Source: Xiphophorus maculatus
Lineage: Eukaryota > Chordata > Actinopteri > Cyprinodontiformes > Poeciliidae
DNA: 64,000 bases
Assembly: GCF_002775205.1 (NCBI RefSeq)
Contig: NC_036457.1
Location: 9,378,024 to 9,442,023 of the forward strand
Direction of reading: 5' to 3'
Of the stretch, positions 1-12,939 are shown one piece after another. How positions within the stretch are numbered: position 1 is the first letter of the stretch; every line of letters starts with the position of its first letter. The notes under the pieces are model-generated. The model saw nothing but the letters and a program-made list of their open reading frames with translations. It was not told where the DNA came from and did not search any database. Made by a program: the position numbers and the translations under genes.

Positions 1-270
1 TTAGAAATCCAACTCATTATGAAAGCATCTACAACAGTATTTGTTGGCTGCTGATTTTCTCCTGTTGCTGATGTAATTTGTACTTCCAGGAGGGAATTAC
101 TTTTTCTCGCAAGCAAGCTAGAGACTCTTTGAAAGTAGAAGAAGTGTTTTACTGGGTCCCGACTTTGACAAGAATGTGGCAATTGCTGAATCGATTGATC
201 ACCAGAGCACGAGACTCAGAGGAGAAGACCCTGTTTATGTTTGTCAGTTCAAATTTTTCTCATCATCCTT
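1..270 (+). pseudogene. exon-like or pseudogene fragment, unidentified
   Basis: After a good acceptor-like TACTTCCAG at about 82-90, one frame stays open (EGITFSRKQARDSLKVEEV) up to about 150. A second frame then reads GPDFDKNVAIAESIDHQS and EDPVYVCQF to about 250. Both halves look protein-like, but they are offset by one frame. It could be a decayed gene or retroelement piece, or the end of a gene lying left of the window. I do not recognise the family. Confidence 0.25.
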
Positions 271-3160
271 AAAAAAAGGACTGTGCTTTCCAATTTGATG
301 TGAAGGACATTTCACCAAAACATTTTCTGACTGTTGCTGATAGTATTTGGAAGACTGTATAGATTTGAGCTGGTAGCAATTACGCAAAGATTTAGAGGTC
401 AGGAAACTTGTTATGTACAGAGGAGAATGGAAGAAAAAAAATAGAGTTAAAGGAATGAAGTTACTGTACTTTATTTTGAAGGGTGTGGTAGGGTTTGTGT
501 GTGGGTTCTGTTGGAAAAACATAAACTAATTAGAAACATTATAATATACAACATAAACATTACAGATACAGTAGTTCTGTATATTTCAATACAATAACTT
601 GATAAACTCTAGCATATTGAATCAGACTGATTAAGTGAACTTGAAGTTGACCTTTGTGAATTAACATACTGCATACAGCTATGCATCAAAGGCAACATGC
701 ACACTGTTATTCATCCAGTAGACTATACAGATAACAGAGACAGAACTGTCATGTTTGGGCAGTTTGACTCTGGTGCAGACGACAAATACGGACACGGATG
801 AGGTAAGTGAAAAGAGTTTATTATGAGCATAACAGGATCTAGCTGTGGAAACGGTGGCAGGAAAGGGAAACCAGCTGGGTCCACATTGGGGGAAAAGGTA
901 AATGATTAATATGGGTGTGTAGAATAATGGAAGATGTGCAGGCTGAGGGAGAGTAAGAGCTGGGCTTGCTGCTGATCATGACGATGGTATGTATTTCCAC
1001 TAAAGCTGAGATTGGTTGAAAGCAGGTGAGTAGTTCTGTCAATATTGGTTACTTGTTGGTGTTTCCAGGAAAAGAAGCGGCAGGGAAGGCAGTGGAGAGT
1101 GGACAAACGAGTAGGGATTCAGAGCGATGATACAATGAGACAATCCAAGAAGCGCTGTGGGACAATCAAACATGAGCCTGGAGAAATCAGTGAAGCATGA
1201 GTCAGATCCCAGGAGGACATGGACTGACTGCAACTTACCCAGGTGAGATCAGTGGCACGGGAGGACGATCCAGGAATCCAGGAAGAGGTTAATCAAATTA
1301 GGACAGACTGCAGGAGGAAGACAAGTACTCAAACTGAGATTGGTAGAAAACAGTCTTTAAGCTGAAGCTGAGTTACAACTGGAGATGAGAGAACCATGGA
1401 GTCATGGAGAACCTGCACCTCTAAATGCAACTCCTGGTTACGCTTGATGAAGACCAAATGAAGCTGCACCTTCCCGACTAAACCTGCAGAGAGATGGTAG
1501 GAGGAGAAAAACAGCTAAGTCAACATGAGCGCAACATAATATCAACAAAAATCTCTGGTACAAGTTGGCAATCAAATCTGTCATGCTAGCTAGCTGCTAC
1601 TTTGCATGACTTTATTTAAACAGAAACTACATAAAATGCTCCCACCCTCCAGAGAGGGGTGATGGTTTGATACTGGAGCACGGTGCCAGCATATGAGCCC
1701 TAGAAAACACAGAATGAAGCTTCTACTACACAGGTGGAATTGGTTTTATCTCTGACTACAATGAGATTCAAAGTGAAGAAGTGACTGCCTACCCCTATCC
1801 GTAGCTAAAGGAAACACTTTTATTTTGACATGAACAATTTGTCTCTCCTAATCAATTAAATTATACAAGATGGAAAAGCATGATCCCTGTCTTAATGCGC
1901 AGGATATTTGAACCTTTGTATTAGTTCCAGTTACCTTCCAGTGTTGGCCGTCAGAAAACTGCCTGGTGCAGTCATGCAGCTGATGTCATCGGAACCGTGT
2001 GCCCCTAAGTGAATAGAATTGCAATGCCCTAAGTGAATAGAATTGCAATGATATGTTTTTGGACAGGTGGGATGTGGTGGAACATCCACTCTTGTTACCT
2101 TTAACATCCAAGGGCTCCGACAGCAGAGAGAAGAATATAAACACTGACTAAAAATCTAAAACTTCAATATATGCTCAGATTTAATAAACATAGCAAACGT
2201 GTCTCGCCAGACTTCGTATGTCACACACGATGAGATCATACTGGAGAGAGTAGACGTCTTTCTGTCATTTTTTTTGCTAGAATCTATCAGCATCCATTCA
2301 CCCCTCTTGCCTGATATATTCCATTGTCTGTCCAAGCACATCTCCACATGGAAAATTAGAAGCAGAAAGTAGCATGGAAAAAATGACTGGGTCACAACAC
2401 AAGGTACTTTACAAAGAGAAGAAAAAAAATTGAGGTCAAAGTTTGGAAAACATCATTTTCCCATAAAATCCTTTCCGTCTCTCGTCTTCTCCTGCTTCGG
2501 GGCCTCACAAGAGTGAGTGCTGAGTGAAATGGTGACTATAGGAAAAGCAAAAATAAAATTAGAAACTGGCCTGCACCTCAATAACCAAAGCCACAAGGGG
2601 GGGATTATTGATTAGTTTAAAATTCTTGAATGTGGCATAACGAACCCTTTGCTTCTGGGGAATGAAAACAAAAACAGAAGGGAAGCATGAGAGGATCTGA
2701 TGGATGAAAATGACCCCGTTCATATGTGGGGATAAACCTTAGAGGCACAGGTCAGAGTTACCTAGGAGGGCAAACAGAGTTCATGTCCTAGTTTCCAGTC
2801 ATGTGTGTTTATCTCGCTCTGATTGAGAATCTTTCTGCCAGGGGATTTTCCATACTTACTGCTGTGTTCAGGAACAGATGCATTGTTGGCAGTTAAACTA
2901 GCAGTCTGGTAGAAAAAGAGGCTCACAAAGCATTCTTTCTTGTCTCCATACTTACTTCATACTCTAACACTTTCTTACTGCCTCCCTTTAAAATGATCTA
3001 ATTGACTTGTCTATCTGCAATTTGTCTTGAGGTTCTTTAATGGTTTTTCCCAAGTCCACTGGCTTGAACTATTTGGTGACATTTGTTATAGACTGTTTCT
3101 TTCTGGAAAAACTTCTGATAACCTGTGCAAACTTTCACTGTTTGTAAGATGAACTCTCAC
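271..3160. other. intergenic, no recognised gene
   Basis: AT-rich DNA with a somewhat GC-richer, purine-rich stretch at about 780-1500 that could be an old transposon or LTR fragment, though no diagnostic motif was found. A 24 bp tandem duplication at 2003-2050 is listed separately. No coding region could be supported. Confidence 0.5.
2003..2050. repeat. perfect 24 bp tandem duplication
   Basis: The unit CCCTAAGTGAATAGAATTGC plus AATG occurs twice in direct succession without a mismatch, which implies a recent slippage or duplication event. Confidence 0.9.
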
Positions 3161-3162
3161 CT

Positions 3163-3290
3163 GTAGTGCCTTGCAAAGTTTCCCACTTTTTAGCGTTCAT
3201 AGTTATGCATTACTTTGTGGTGGTCTTTTACATTAAATTCAAATATTTAGAATTGTGTAAAATATTTCTCTCTTGAAGTTGCACACTGGT
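3163..3290. mobile_element. Tc1/mariner-like terminal fragment
   Basis: GTAGTGCCTTGCAAAGT resembles the terminal inverted repeat (CAGTGCCTTGCAAAAGTATTC) of a Tc1 family abundant in fish. It is followed by a decayed ACTTTGTGGTGGTCTTTTAC block typical of the same TIR region. It may be the left partner of the copy ending at 5221, but the DNA between them is unrecognisable. Confidence 0.4.
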
Positions 3291-3893
3291 TGATCAGCAT
3301 TCCAAATACATTTTTGGTTTTAGCTCCTTTAACTAGTTACCTAATGAAATATAATATAATTGAGATGTTTATATTTTAGTAGCTTATTTTATGAAGTGAA
3401 AGATATTATATTATTTACGCAAAGATTGATGATTCTAAGCCCTTTATTTTTATTAGTTATGATAATTTTCTGAAAATGCATAATTTAAGATTAGAATATT
3501 GTGCATCAGACCAATAAAAAACTTTTTTAATAGTGAAATGTAGTCTTAATGATATTTTGCAATGCCTCTGAACGTTTATTTTCAAAAGTTACTTTGAATT
3601 TGACAAATGAGTCTCATCAGAACCCATGTCCTAATTCACTGAATATAACTATTTGTATGTTTAGACAGAGTTCGGTCAAGATCTGCCCATAAATAATGGC
3701 TTCATTCCACTTGGAAATCTGATTTTCAAAAGTGGGAAAAAAATCAAATCAACATGCCCACCTTGGAATAAGTCTATGCATTACTCACGGCCTGATTTCT
3801 ACATGTGTCATCTGTGATTCAGTCAAATTTTTGTCATTTAACATCATCCCGAAGGTAAAATTTTGCACCTGCCTAAATAGTAAAATAAAATAA

Positions 3894-3937
<44 letters not shown>

Positions 3938-4849
3938 CAACAACTTTGATTGACTTTCCTTTAGCTGTTTTCCATGACCTAGTTTAAAAAAACATGAAGG
4001 GATGATGGAATGGTGATAGAAGAACTTTGCAACAACTTGGGAAAAGACATTTACCCTGCAGCAAGAATCTGGTCATACTTACATTCAGCTGCTCTCTGTG
4101 TTTGTAGCTCCAGCAACACAACACATATTCAGAACCTTACACCACAGAAATAACATTTAGTTTGGCCAATCTATTCATATTTAGATTGTATCACAAACAC
4201 AATGCTATGCATATCATGCTCGTGGGCTTCTTGTGGGAGCCTGCTTTGCACCTTTTTACTTGTTCTTCAAAGATAACATCGCCAACTTTCTTCTTTCAGG
4301 TCCTTTCACTCAATTTAAATACTTCTTGTGATTATTTAAACAGACCCTTAGCTTGCTGTGAACCTCAAAGAACAGTTTCTTATTTGTAAAAGGGCAGCTG
4401 GTGTTTTTACCTACTGTTGACTTTTGTTTTGACTGTTTTTCTGCGTTCCGGTCCACCTCTGCTGCTCTTTGCCCATGTTAGATGATTCAGCATCCGTTTA
4501 AGTCATTTTGGTCCCCGTGAGTGACCTCATGCTTGCACATATGCTACAGTTTTTTACTAACCCAGGCAACCATGAAAAGCTTCAGTAATCAGCAGGGCTA
4601 ACTATCAACATATGCACACATGCAAAAACAGATATTGTACAGAATAAAAATATATTAATGGGTATAGATAAACAAAACCCAGTTGATGACTACTTGCAAA
4701 GCAGATGCAATTTTAAAAGCTCACAAAAATGAATATTTTTATTGAATGTGCAAAGTGTACATTTTACACAGGGAAAACATTACAACAAAATATAACAGTT
4801 GTATGACACATTTCTGGTTTTATATAGTCACTGACTCTGACCTTTATTT
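3291..4849. other. intergenic, no recognised gene
   Basis: Apart from the AAT microsatellite, this is AT-rich sequence without splice-flanked open frames or repeats I can name. Confidence 0.5.
3881..3937. repeat. (AAT)n microsatellite with AAATA lead-in
   Basis: Three AAATA-type units run into about 13 AAT/ATA repeats. Simple-sequence DNA with no coding potential. Confidence 0.95.
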
Positions 4850-5221
4850 AAAAAGGGGACATTTGCATAAAGAATGACTGAGTTTCCATCATAAATATTT
4901 GGTTTCATTAGAAGAGGTTGAATTTCCTTCCATTTTCCACATTCAAATAAACTCCAACCAGCTTCCTTGCCTCTGCTGCCAAAACTTTCAAAATGATGCT
5001 GCCACTACCATGTGTTCAGGGTGGCATGCAGTGATCCTCCACATATTATATTTTACATGTAGGCCAAAAGAAATTTGGGGAAGATGACACCCAGACTCCT
5101 TCCTCAAACGATGAAAAATTTATCAGCGTTTCAATAATATTCAGATTTATTGAATAGGTTGTAGTTGTTTGGTGATGAAACCCTTCAATTCTCAGGGTTT
5201 AAAACCTTTGCAAGGCACTAT
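4850..5221 (-). mobile_element. Tc1-like transposon remnant (transposase fragment and one end)
   Basis: On the minus strand the segment near 5000-5030 reads like the Tc1 transposase stretch for HGGGSIMLWG (AACACATGGTAGTGGCAGCA). The right end AACCTTTGCAAGGCACTA is a Tc1 terminal repeat. The reading frame is broken and the copy lacks most of the element. Confidence 0.6.
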
Positions 5222-6362
5222 GTTTCAGAGTATCAGCGGTTGCAATGAATCTTTACTGGCTCATAAAATCTACTTAAGATAGATTCATCCTCATCACTTC
5301 CAGCTATGTCATACTTGGACAGAGTGGTAGCAGGGTACACAAACTCACTGTTAGTCACACTGCTTGGCCTATCTGAATTAGAGTTTCGACTGCTTGACGC
5401 TTTTAAAGAGCAACAGAGGAAGTTGCTATTATGAGCTGTGCCAAAAACTATGAATAGCGCCACTTTAATAACAACCTGTCACTGTAAAATCTCTAAATAT
5501 ATGTTTGTCTTTATGTGGGAAGGGCTTCAGTTTCTTATAATATGGATTCTAAGCTAAATAAAACTTGCAAAACTACAATCTGAAAACATTAAATGGTCAT
5601 GAGTGGCCTTATGAAGTAAGACTTAACATAACAATAAACAGCTGCCTTTTTACAGAGTGGACAAAGATGGCAGATTACTTATACAGTAAGTGCGTCTCAT
5701 GCCATTTTTTTATTGCCCAATGTTTAATATCTTGTTAGCTGTGGTATCTCCCTAAATTCTTACCCATGCTCCCCAAACGAGTTTCAAACTAAGGGAGTCA
5801 AACAATTCCTTTTTTTAGAGGGTAACATCTGTTGGATATGCCTTTTTAGAGTGTTGCAATGGTCCAGCTGTTACTGCAACACATCAGGAAAAAAAAGGGC
5901 ATGTTGGATGAACTTTTGTTCAAGACCCCTGTCTGCAAGCAGTAATATTTTAATGCTAGAATGTACAGTTTAATAAGTCAGATTGAAATTACTTACCATG
6001 TTCTCTCTTTTAAGGTTATTCTGGTTTTCCTCTAATTTGTTACAATTTTATTTTTACAGATATTCCAGATATCTGTAAAAATAGTTGCCCTGCTAAACTT
6101 ATGTCCATGTTATGGTCAACATGCAGGTAATGTAAAATTAGTATAGGTGTGTATATAACTTTACCAGGGTGAGGTAGGGGTAAATTTTGACTATAAACAT
6201 TGTTAAAATTAATTATTGCAATTGAGATTAAATTTTTATGTGCCACTATTGATGTTAATTTTTTTTAACTTATTAGATCTTAATGACCTTAAGTGACTTA
6301 AGAAAGTTTAATTTATCTAACAAATTTTAACATCAGACCAAGATATTTTGAGTAAATACAGT
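5222..6362. other. intergenic, no recognised gene
   Basis: No gene seen. It contains a hairpin-forming inverted repeat at 6049-6083, described separately. Confidence 0.5.
6049..6083. repeat. short inverted repeat / hairpin
   Basis: ATTTTTACAGATAT and its exact reverse complement are separated by 5 bases (TCCAG), and one further base pair extends the stem. This could be a small hairpin or the remains of a MITE end. Confidence 0.7.
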
Positions 6363-7025
6363 TTTCTGGACCTTCTTATCAAGATCAGAATGGCCTCTTA
6401 TATCTCCACTGCACCCAGTATCAACATCAGTTCTCCACAAGAGTGTGTGCTGAGTTCACTTTCACAATCCGCTTATATTGTACCCCTATCGACCCAGCAA
6501 CAGCATCATTAAGTCTGCAGATGACACCGCTCTGCTCAGGTTAATCACAGGGGCTAGAGAGAGCGAGCTTACTGGATTGAGCAGAGTCAATAATCTGCAA
6601 CAGCAGCAAAACTAAGGAGCTGGGTATTGACTTTGAGAAGAGAAAAACAGATATTCATCTGTTGTGTGGAGAGGGAGTCAGCCTTCTGTTTTCTGAGAAT
6701 GGAAATACAGAATAATCTTACCTGGGGGGCAAATACCAAACAGTTACTAAATAAGGTGGAGTACAGACTTTATTTCCTGAGACTCCTCAGGAAAAACCAT
6801 CTCCTACAAAAGCCGCTCTTTGCCTTCTACATCTGCTCAGCCGGGAGCATTCTGATTTACTATATGTGTGTGTGGTTCAGCCCCAGCCTCAGAGAGGAAA
6901 TCCCTCCAGAGGCTTATCAGGTCAGTAGACAGTCTGTTCGCCTGCACTCCCCCTCACCAAAACACACGGTTCCAGATCCCTCAGTAGGAGATGTTAGAGA
7001 GTCGAAACTCTCACAACCTGTCTAA
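6363..7025 (+). pseudogene. LINE reverse-transcriptase remnant (Rex1/L2-like C-terminal part)
   Basis: A frame-broken + strand read-through. A PQECVLS-like segment and IIKSADDTALL (the RT F/YADD box region) near 6435-6540 are followed by the open stretch YRLYFLRLLRKNHLLQKPLF and FYICSAGSILIYYMCVWF. This matches the post-RT thumb region of fish LINEs (QRLYFLRRLRK, FYRCSVESIL...VWF). Several frameshifts and stops make it inactive. The family is inferred from memory of related elements. Confidence 0.75.
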
Positions 7026-8813
7026 ATAACACTTTTAGGTTTTAGCTCGTCAGGAACTGACTTGCTGTATTGATGAAATTAACTGAAAGTACATTTTCAA
7101 AATATCAACTTTTAAGCAGGTATTAAACATACTTTTCATTAAACCCCCATTTCTATTTTTAAAGAGTTTTTTTTTATTGGTCTGATGTAATATTCTAATT
7201 TTAAATGTTTTATCAGCTGTTTAAAAAAAATAATCAAAATTAAGAGAAATAACGGTTTAAGCATCAGTCCTCTCATTGATCTACATGTTTCACTTGGTGA
7301 TAGTGTTACTGAAATTAATTGACTCTTCATATTACAATTTATTGAATGAGTCTGTACATATAGTTATTTTTTTGATAAAATGCACAACAGCAATATGAAA
7401 TGGTTAGCATATTGCTGTTCCGTATGCTCTATTTTCAAAGCAGCTGCTGATCACCCTTTGGGCAGACTACAAATAATTGTAACTTTCCCTTTAAACCTCC
7501 CCTTTTCAAACTTTCTTTGTCAGTTAGCTGTGCCACAAGACTGTACTATCCTTTGCAAAAATATACATGGTATTAGTTTTCTTACCATATGACTTAGTTT
7601 TGTTTCTATAATATTGTGAGAACATGACAACATATAGATTGGTATCTCTTCCTTTGAAAAGCTAGTATATCCTTTGCTATTGCTTTATTTGTTTGTAGCA
7701 AAGGTTTCATCAATTCTATATTCACCACAAGTGAAAACTGCTACTGTCAACTCTATTTCACTTACTACAGCACAGATATGTAAAAGTTATTGATGTTTTC
7801 TTGAAGCAAATGGCTCATTTTGGGACCTCAGAAACCATATTTATACATGTAAGTTTTACTTTGTTGAAACTTAAGCTTTAAATTGAGATGGACTCACAGT
7901 ATCAAAGGTTGTCCTCCCCCGGCAGTGCTGCATGGATTTAGATTTACTGTTGGATTACCGACCGACTCTGTTCAAAGAGAACCTGAATGCACAACATCCA
8001 TAAAGCTTCCACGCTGTGCTCCCTCTTCACCCCTGTGTGCTTCTGTTTGCTGGATGTTTCTTGGCTCAGCCAGTCAGGACAGGCAGCCTCTGTTGTTATG
8101 TGACTTTTCCATGTAGAGCTTTAGCCAGTCAATCTGAGACGAACTCATCTTGCTGTTTCGCAACATTTCCTGGCTGCACAATGTGGATGTTTTTTTTTGT
8201 GTGGTTTTTTAAGACAGAGTGATTAATAAGACTTTGGGGGAAAATTTAGCTATAAAATGGCTTTTCAGTGTGTTGTATTTGTGTTTTCTTTTTATTTGGA
8301 TTTGGTGTTGAGCTACAACTAAAGTATATGCTAAGAGCAATGCTTACTATCCATCTTTAGTTTTAGATTTGTACACGAGTGTATTTATGGAACAAAGTTC
8401 TCTTCAGATCATTGGGACAAGGTGTGTTTGTACGTGAACTTTACTTTTGTATTCATACTGTTTACCTATGATGTCTTTGCTGGCGTGTGACGAGCATTTG
8501 CCAGCGCTCGGAAGTAATTACCTTTCTATTTATTCCACAGCTGTCAGGGTCTTTCTGTGTTTAAATAAATCCTTTCCCTACAGTGCTTTCCAATAGCAGT
8601 TAAGTGATAATTAACAACATATTTTTGAACACAACTACCAGACTGATTATGTTTTCTTTCAAACAAACATCTATAAAATCTTTTTGTCCTCAGTGTGTGA
8701 CATAAATAGAAAAGCATCTGAACACCAGAAGTCAAAATAGTTGGGACAGAAGATTGGGGGTCGGGGGAAACGGGCATGAACAAAGAAATTGCTGATTTAA
8801 AATAAGAATTACA
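7026..8813. other. intergenic, no recognised gene
   Basis: Mostly AT-rich. The stretch 7880-8200 is noticeably GC-richer with an open + frame of 77 codons, but it has no recognisable motif and could equally be an old repeat. Confidence 0.45.
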
Positions 8814-9930
8814 TACCAAGCTTTGACAAAATATTCATAACACTTGAGCTTTTTTAACATTTTGTCATTTTAAAACCACAATTTCAGTGTTTCTACTGGT
8901 AATTTATTGAACAGATCAAGACATACAGTAGTAGTGCATAATAGTGAAGTAAAAAAATACATAACATGGTTGTAAATGCATATTTGCAAACTTATATCTG
9001 AAAAACATGTGCGGATTCATATTCAACCTAATACCCTAAATAGCATTTACATTTCAGCATTCCAGGCATTCTCACACAGCACTTTTCCATTAATCATCTA
9101 AAAATGGAGAGAGCTGATACTTATATTAGACAACTACAAACCTACCAAGATGTGGCTGTTCATCTTAAATGACACCAAGAGACTTGAAGTTAATAAAAGT
9201 GGCTCCATGACACTTTGAATTTGGCTTATAGGGATTGGATTTAAAATGAACATTGTTCTTTTAATCTTTTTAGTTTTTGTACAGTAAAACTATTGATCTA
9301 TAGATCAATAGACGGATCTATATAAAAATATTGCCCGTATGTTTATCCTACAATTGTTTGGCATTTTTGTCCCATTTAAAGTGCTGGCTAAAGTCAGAAA
9401 GGCTGACGTCAGGACCAAGCTGTGGAGATGATTTTCTTCTCCGTGGACAGTAAAACTAGTCACTGTTAAATGGAAAATGAAAGGAGCTAAATTGTGTTCC
9501 TTTGTGCATGAAATGCACTACATAATTAACTTTAATAGTCAGCATTTCGGGAAGCAAACCTCATTCGGGGCTGAGGAAGAGTTGGGACTGAGTTAGTGGT
9601 TCACCTTTCAGCAGAGTAGGAAGGACAAAAATACAGCCAGGGCTACAATGTATATGTCAATTAATAGCTAATGTCCTGATTTTCCAGTCCTGATTTTTTT
9701 TTTACAAAAAACATTAAGAAAAAATTCACTCTCTAAATATGCAGAATTGGTAGAGACATATACCAAAGGAACGTATTTGCAGCGAAGGGAGTTCTACAAA
9801 CATTCAGTAATGGGGGCTGAATACAAACACACTCCACATGTTTAAGATTTGTTTTGGTAAAAATGTGGCCATTATGTGACAAAAAGTGAAAAAAAATTAT
9901 AGGGAGAATGAATATTTTTGAAAGGCATTA
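8814..9930 (+). mobile_element. Tc1-like transposon, both ends present, internally deleted
   Basis: Begins with a decayed TIR (AAAATATTCATAACACTTGA) and ends with its partner (GAATATTTTTGAAAGGCATTA). Near the right end + strand pieces recall the Tc1 transposase C-terminus: GGTTCACCTTTCAGCAG, ATACAGCCAGGGCTACAATG, TTGGTAGAGACATATACC, GGGGGCTGAATACAAACAC. The N-terminal and catalytic parts are missing or unrecognisable, so the copy is dead. Confidence 0.7.
9291..9310. repeat. 20 bp perfect palindrome
   Basis: TATTGATCTATAGATCAATA equals its own reverse complement. It lies inside the decayed Tc1 copy; function unknown. Confidence 0.85.
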
Positions 9931-12477
9931 TTTGTGTGAAATCGGATACACTCAAGGGTAATGCAGCTGACATGGCACCTTTTACTTTAAGGTAAGCTGT
10001 GTTTGACATGCACAATACATAGAAAAAATAGCTCCACCACATGTGAGCTCTGCACTTTTGCGGATGTGCCACTTTAGGTTACAACAAATGCTAATAATTA
10101 TTTACAATCACACCATGTTTAGCCCTGTCAGGAGGCCAAGTCTCACTCGCTGTGAAGGATCACATCAGCTGCAAGGCACCTTCACAAACCAAGAGGCAAA
10201 TGGCGAGAGAGTCCATCTGAATAACTTCTATACTTCACCTTCACATAACATAAACACCTCAGAGGGAAAAGTCAGTGTGTCACATTTTCTCTGCTTCATA
10301 AATGAACTGAGAAAAGGCATAACAAATCCAAACAGTTTCTCTGCCAAAGTTGAACACTGATGAATGTCTGCTTTATTTTGAGCAAATGTTAGTTATGCCT
10401 CACTTTATAGTGTGTTTGTAATTTAAGCTATTATGGTGATTTCAATGGTTCTTGCTGTGTGCACGATATCTAGTCTAACTTTCCGTAGAATTACCAGAAA
10501 CTTCACCAACAGTTGAATCTTTTTTTCCTATTATTTTTAACAAAAAACAAAAGTGTTTAAACAAGAAAGCAGACTGTGAAGTATTTTTTTATTAGGGTGG
10601 AGTGTGGCATTCATTCCTTATTGTGCATCATGCAAGACTTTTATGAAAGTGTTTATTATGTTTTATTGAGAAATTAACTCAGTAAAGAACCAATGCAGAC
10701 TTTTGGTGGATTTTTAGAAATTTATAATGCGGCACATCCGAAATTTAGAATGCTGTCAATTATGAGTTATTTTTATTCAACCAGGAAGCATTTTTTTCTG
10801 ATTAAGACCTCTCCCAAAATACAAGACAATGAATGATGGGTGTCATTTTTGACAAATATATATTCCTGTGTTTCAATTTACATTTGTAGCACATACATTC
10901 CATTCATAAGACTCGATGGAAAAGTATTCATTGGCATTACAACCATCAAAGTAACCAGCAACCCAGGAGGAAGTGTGACTGATATCAAAATTTCTTTTAA
11001 ATACTTCTTGAAGTGCTGACCAGCTTTCTGCATGTTTCTACTTATATTTTTTGATTATTTACCGTTTTCCAAGTCTTTCAGATTGGAAGACCGCGTTGCC
11101 ATCATCCTAATCTTTAGCTCCCTTTCTCCATACATTCAGTTCAGTGAATCTCATTTGAATCCGATTCAATCAGCACTTTGACTGGGTCATCCATAAAATG
11201 AATATTAATACCAGTCAAAAGAAACATGATGGTAAAACTGAATCTAAAAATTCTAAAGTAATGGGTAATATTTAGTTTTACTGTATATCAGAACCTGCTT
11301 GTTTCTTCTCCTAATTAATATATTTGTACAACAAGATTCTATTCATCTAAATGGTGTAAATTACAAAATGTCAAGATAATCATATTAGGATAACTGAGGT
11401 CAAAAAATAGATTCAACACAGTGTATGAGTGGTACAAACTGAAGTAGATTGAATGCTGTATTTGAAAATAAATATGCTATTTTTGCATCCTTTTTATATT
11501 TCCTATAAAAGGATGTAGAAATGTAGAAAGGTAGAAAAGGTGAAATGATTTATCAGGGTTTAATTTTAGTCATAAAATCTAGCATTTAAACTGGATTGTT
11601 TGGACTTTTCATGTACACTGAATAAACATTCATTCTAATGTTATCTTCTGATGGAAACTAAAACCATAACTTTTTTTCTGATATAAATTTGATTTGACAG
11701 AACTTACAGTTTTGTAGATTCTGATAGTTTCCTGGCCTTCCGTTGTTTTGCTTTATGAATCTGCTCACAAGACGTTTTATTGTACTTTTGGCCAGATATA
11801 GTAGTATCAGAGCAGTTTACTGCCCTTGAGGAATTATGATGAACTCATACTTTTGGGACATGTAGGTTGGAAAGTGTTTTAAAAGCAGCCCATTCCAAAA
11901 CAATACATTTTCAAAATGTAAAAAAGCTCTGCCAGCTTTATGTTTACTTTTTAAAAAGTAAGAAACCTGCTGGCACAGACTTACCAGTGATGATCTCAAC
12001 AGAGGTGGAATGTAAAAATGATGTAACAGAAAATCTGAGCAACTTGGCTTTCAACAAGAGTGGTGGAACTGATTTAATGAGATTTACATGCCAAGATCTG
12101 GAACACACTGTCATATGAGCTCATTATCAGTTAGATGGAGATTATGTAATATCAGGTTCATATTAAATTCTCAACTTTTTGACAGTGAACACATTTAAAT
12201 CCTGCTAGTTAAGTTGCTGTGTTGCCTTCCTTCTTTGTATTTTGTAAAAATGCTTTGTGTATTTTTAGGTCCAATAGGCAAAATATTTAACTTTTTTATG
12301 GAAAACCCAACAAGAGACTAAAGAGGACATTGGTGTCTGTGAAGACAAAGGTGGTAGCTGACTGTTTTATACCAAATGAATGGATGTCATTGAGTAAATC
12401 ATACAGATATTTGGAACCTAAATACCTTAACATTTTTTAAAATATAAAAGTAAAAAAAGTTACATTTTTCTACATAA
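9931..12477. other. intergenic, no recognised gene
   Basis: AT-rich, with no repeat, RNA gene or coding exon I can name. Open frames near 10043-10360 and 11867-12118 show no family motif, no splice support and biased composition. Confidence 0.5.
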
Positions 12478-12535
12478 GTGTGAAAAAGTATTTGCACACC
12501 AACAGATTTCCTCTGTTTTTGACAATAAACAGAAG
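12478..12535 (+). mobile_element. terminal fragment of a second Tc1-like family
   Basis: TGAAAAAGTATTTGCACACC resembles the end (GTGAAAAAGTATTTGCCCCC) of a Tc1 family widespread in fish. It stands alone, with no transposase behind it. Confidence 0.4.
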
Positions 12536-12565
12536 ACAGTTTGAGAGCAGGTTTCAAATTAAGTT

Positions 12566-12939
12566 TTCATTAAAGTTGCAGTATGTAACTTTTATTTTAG
12601 AAAAAACATACTATTTACATATTTATTAAAACTTTCACTATGTCATGACAGTATAATATGGAACAGATAATCTGGTATGTACAGAAATACGTAGCTCCTC
12701 CATTAACACATTGATCATTGTGTACACGAGTATGATTGACAGCCTAAGACTTTCCTCCTTCACTGACTGCTCTGATTGGTGTATTTCTGCACATAGCACT
12801 GGGAGAAAGTAGAGGAGATTGATTTTGTCACAAATTATCTGTTACATTTTATACTGACACAACATAGTGAAAGTTTGAACAAATATGTAAATAAAATTTT
12901 TTTTTCCAAGTAAAAGTTACATACTGCAGCTTTAATGAA
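12566..12939. mobile_element. MITE with long terminal inverted repeats
   Basis: 374 bp non-coding element. The left end TTCATTAAAGTTGCAGTATG and the reverse complement of the right end (TTCATTAAAGCTGCAGTATG) match with one change. The inverted match extends inward over TAACTTTTA, ACTTTCACTATGT, CAGTATAA and ACAGATAAT, about 110 bp on each side. The core holds the CACCAATCAGAGC-like block (seen as GCTCTGATTGGTG) found in related fish MITEs. No clear target duplication remains. Confidence 0.85.

Noticed and set aside
3881..3937. CRISPR-like or other spaced repeat array
   Set aside because: Simple AAT microsatellite without spacers. No spaced direct-repeat array was noticed on a read-through by eye, and none is expected in a fish genome.
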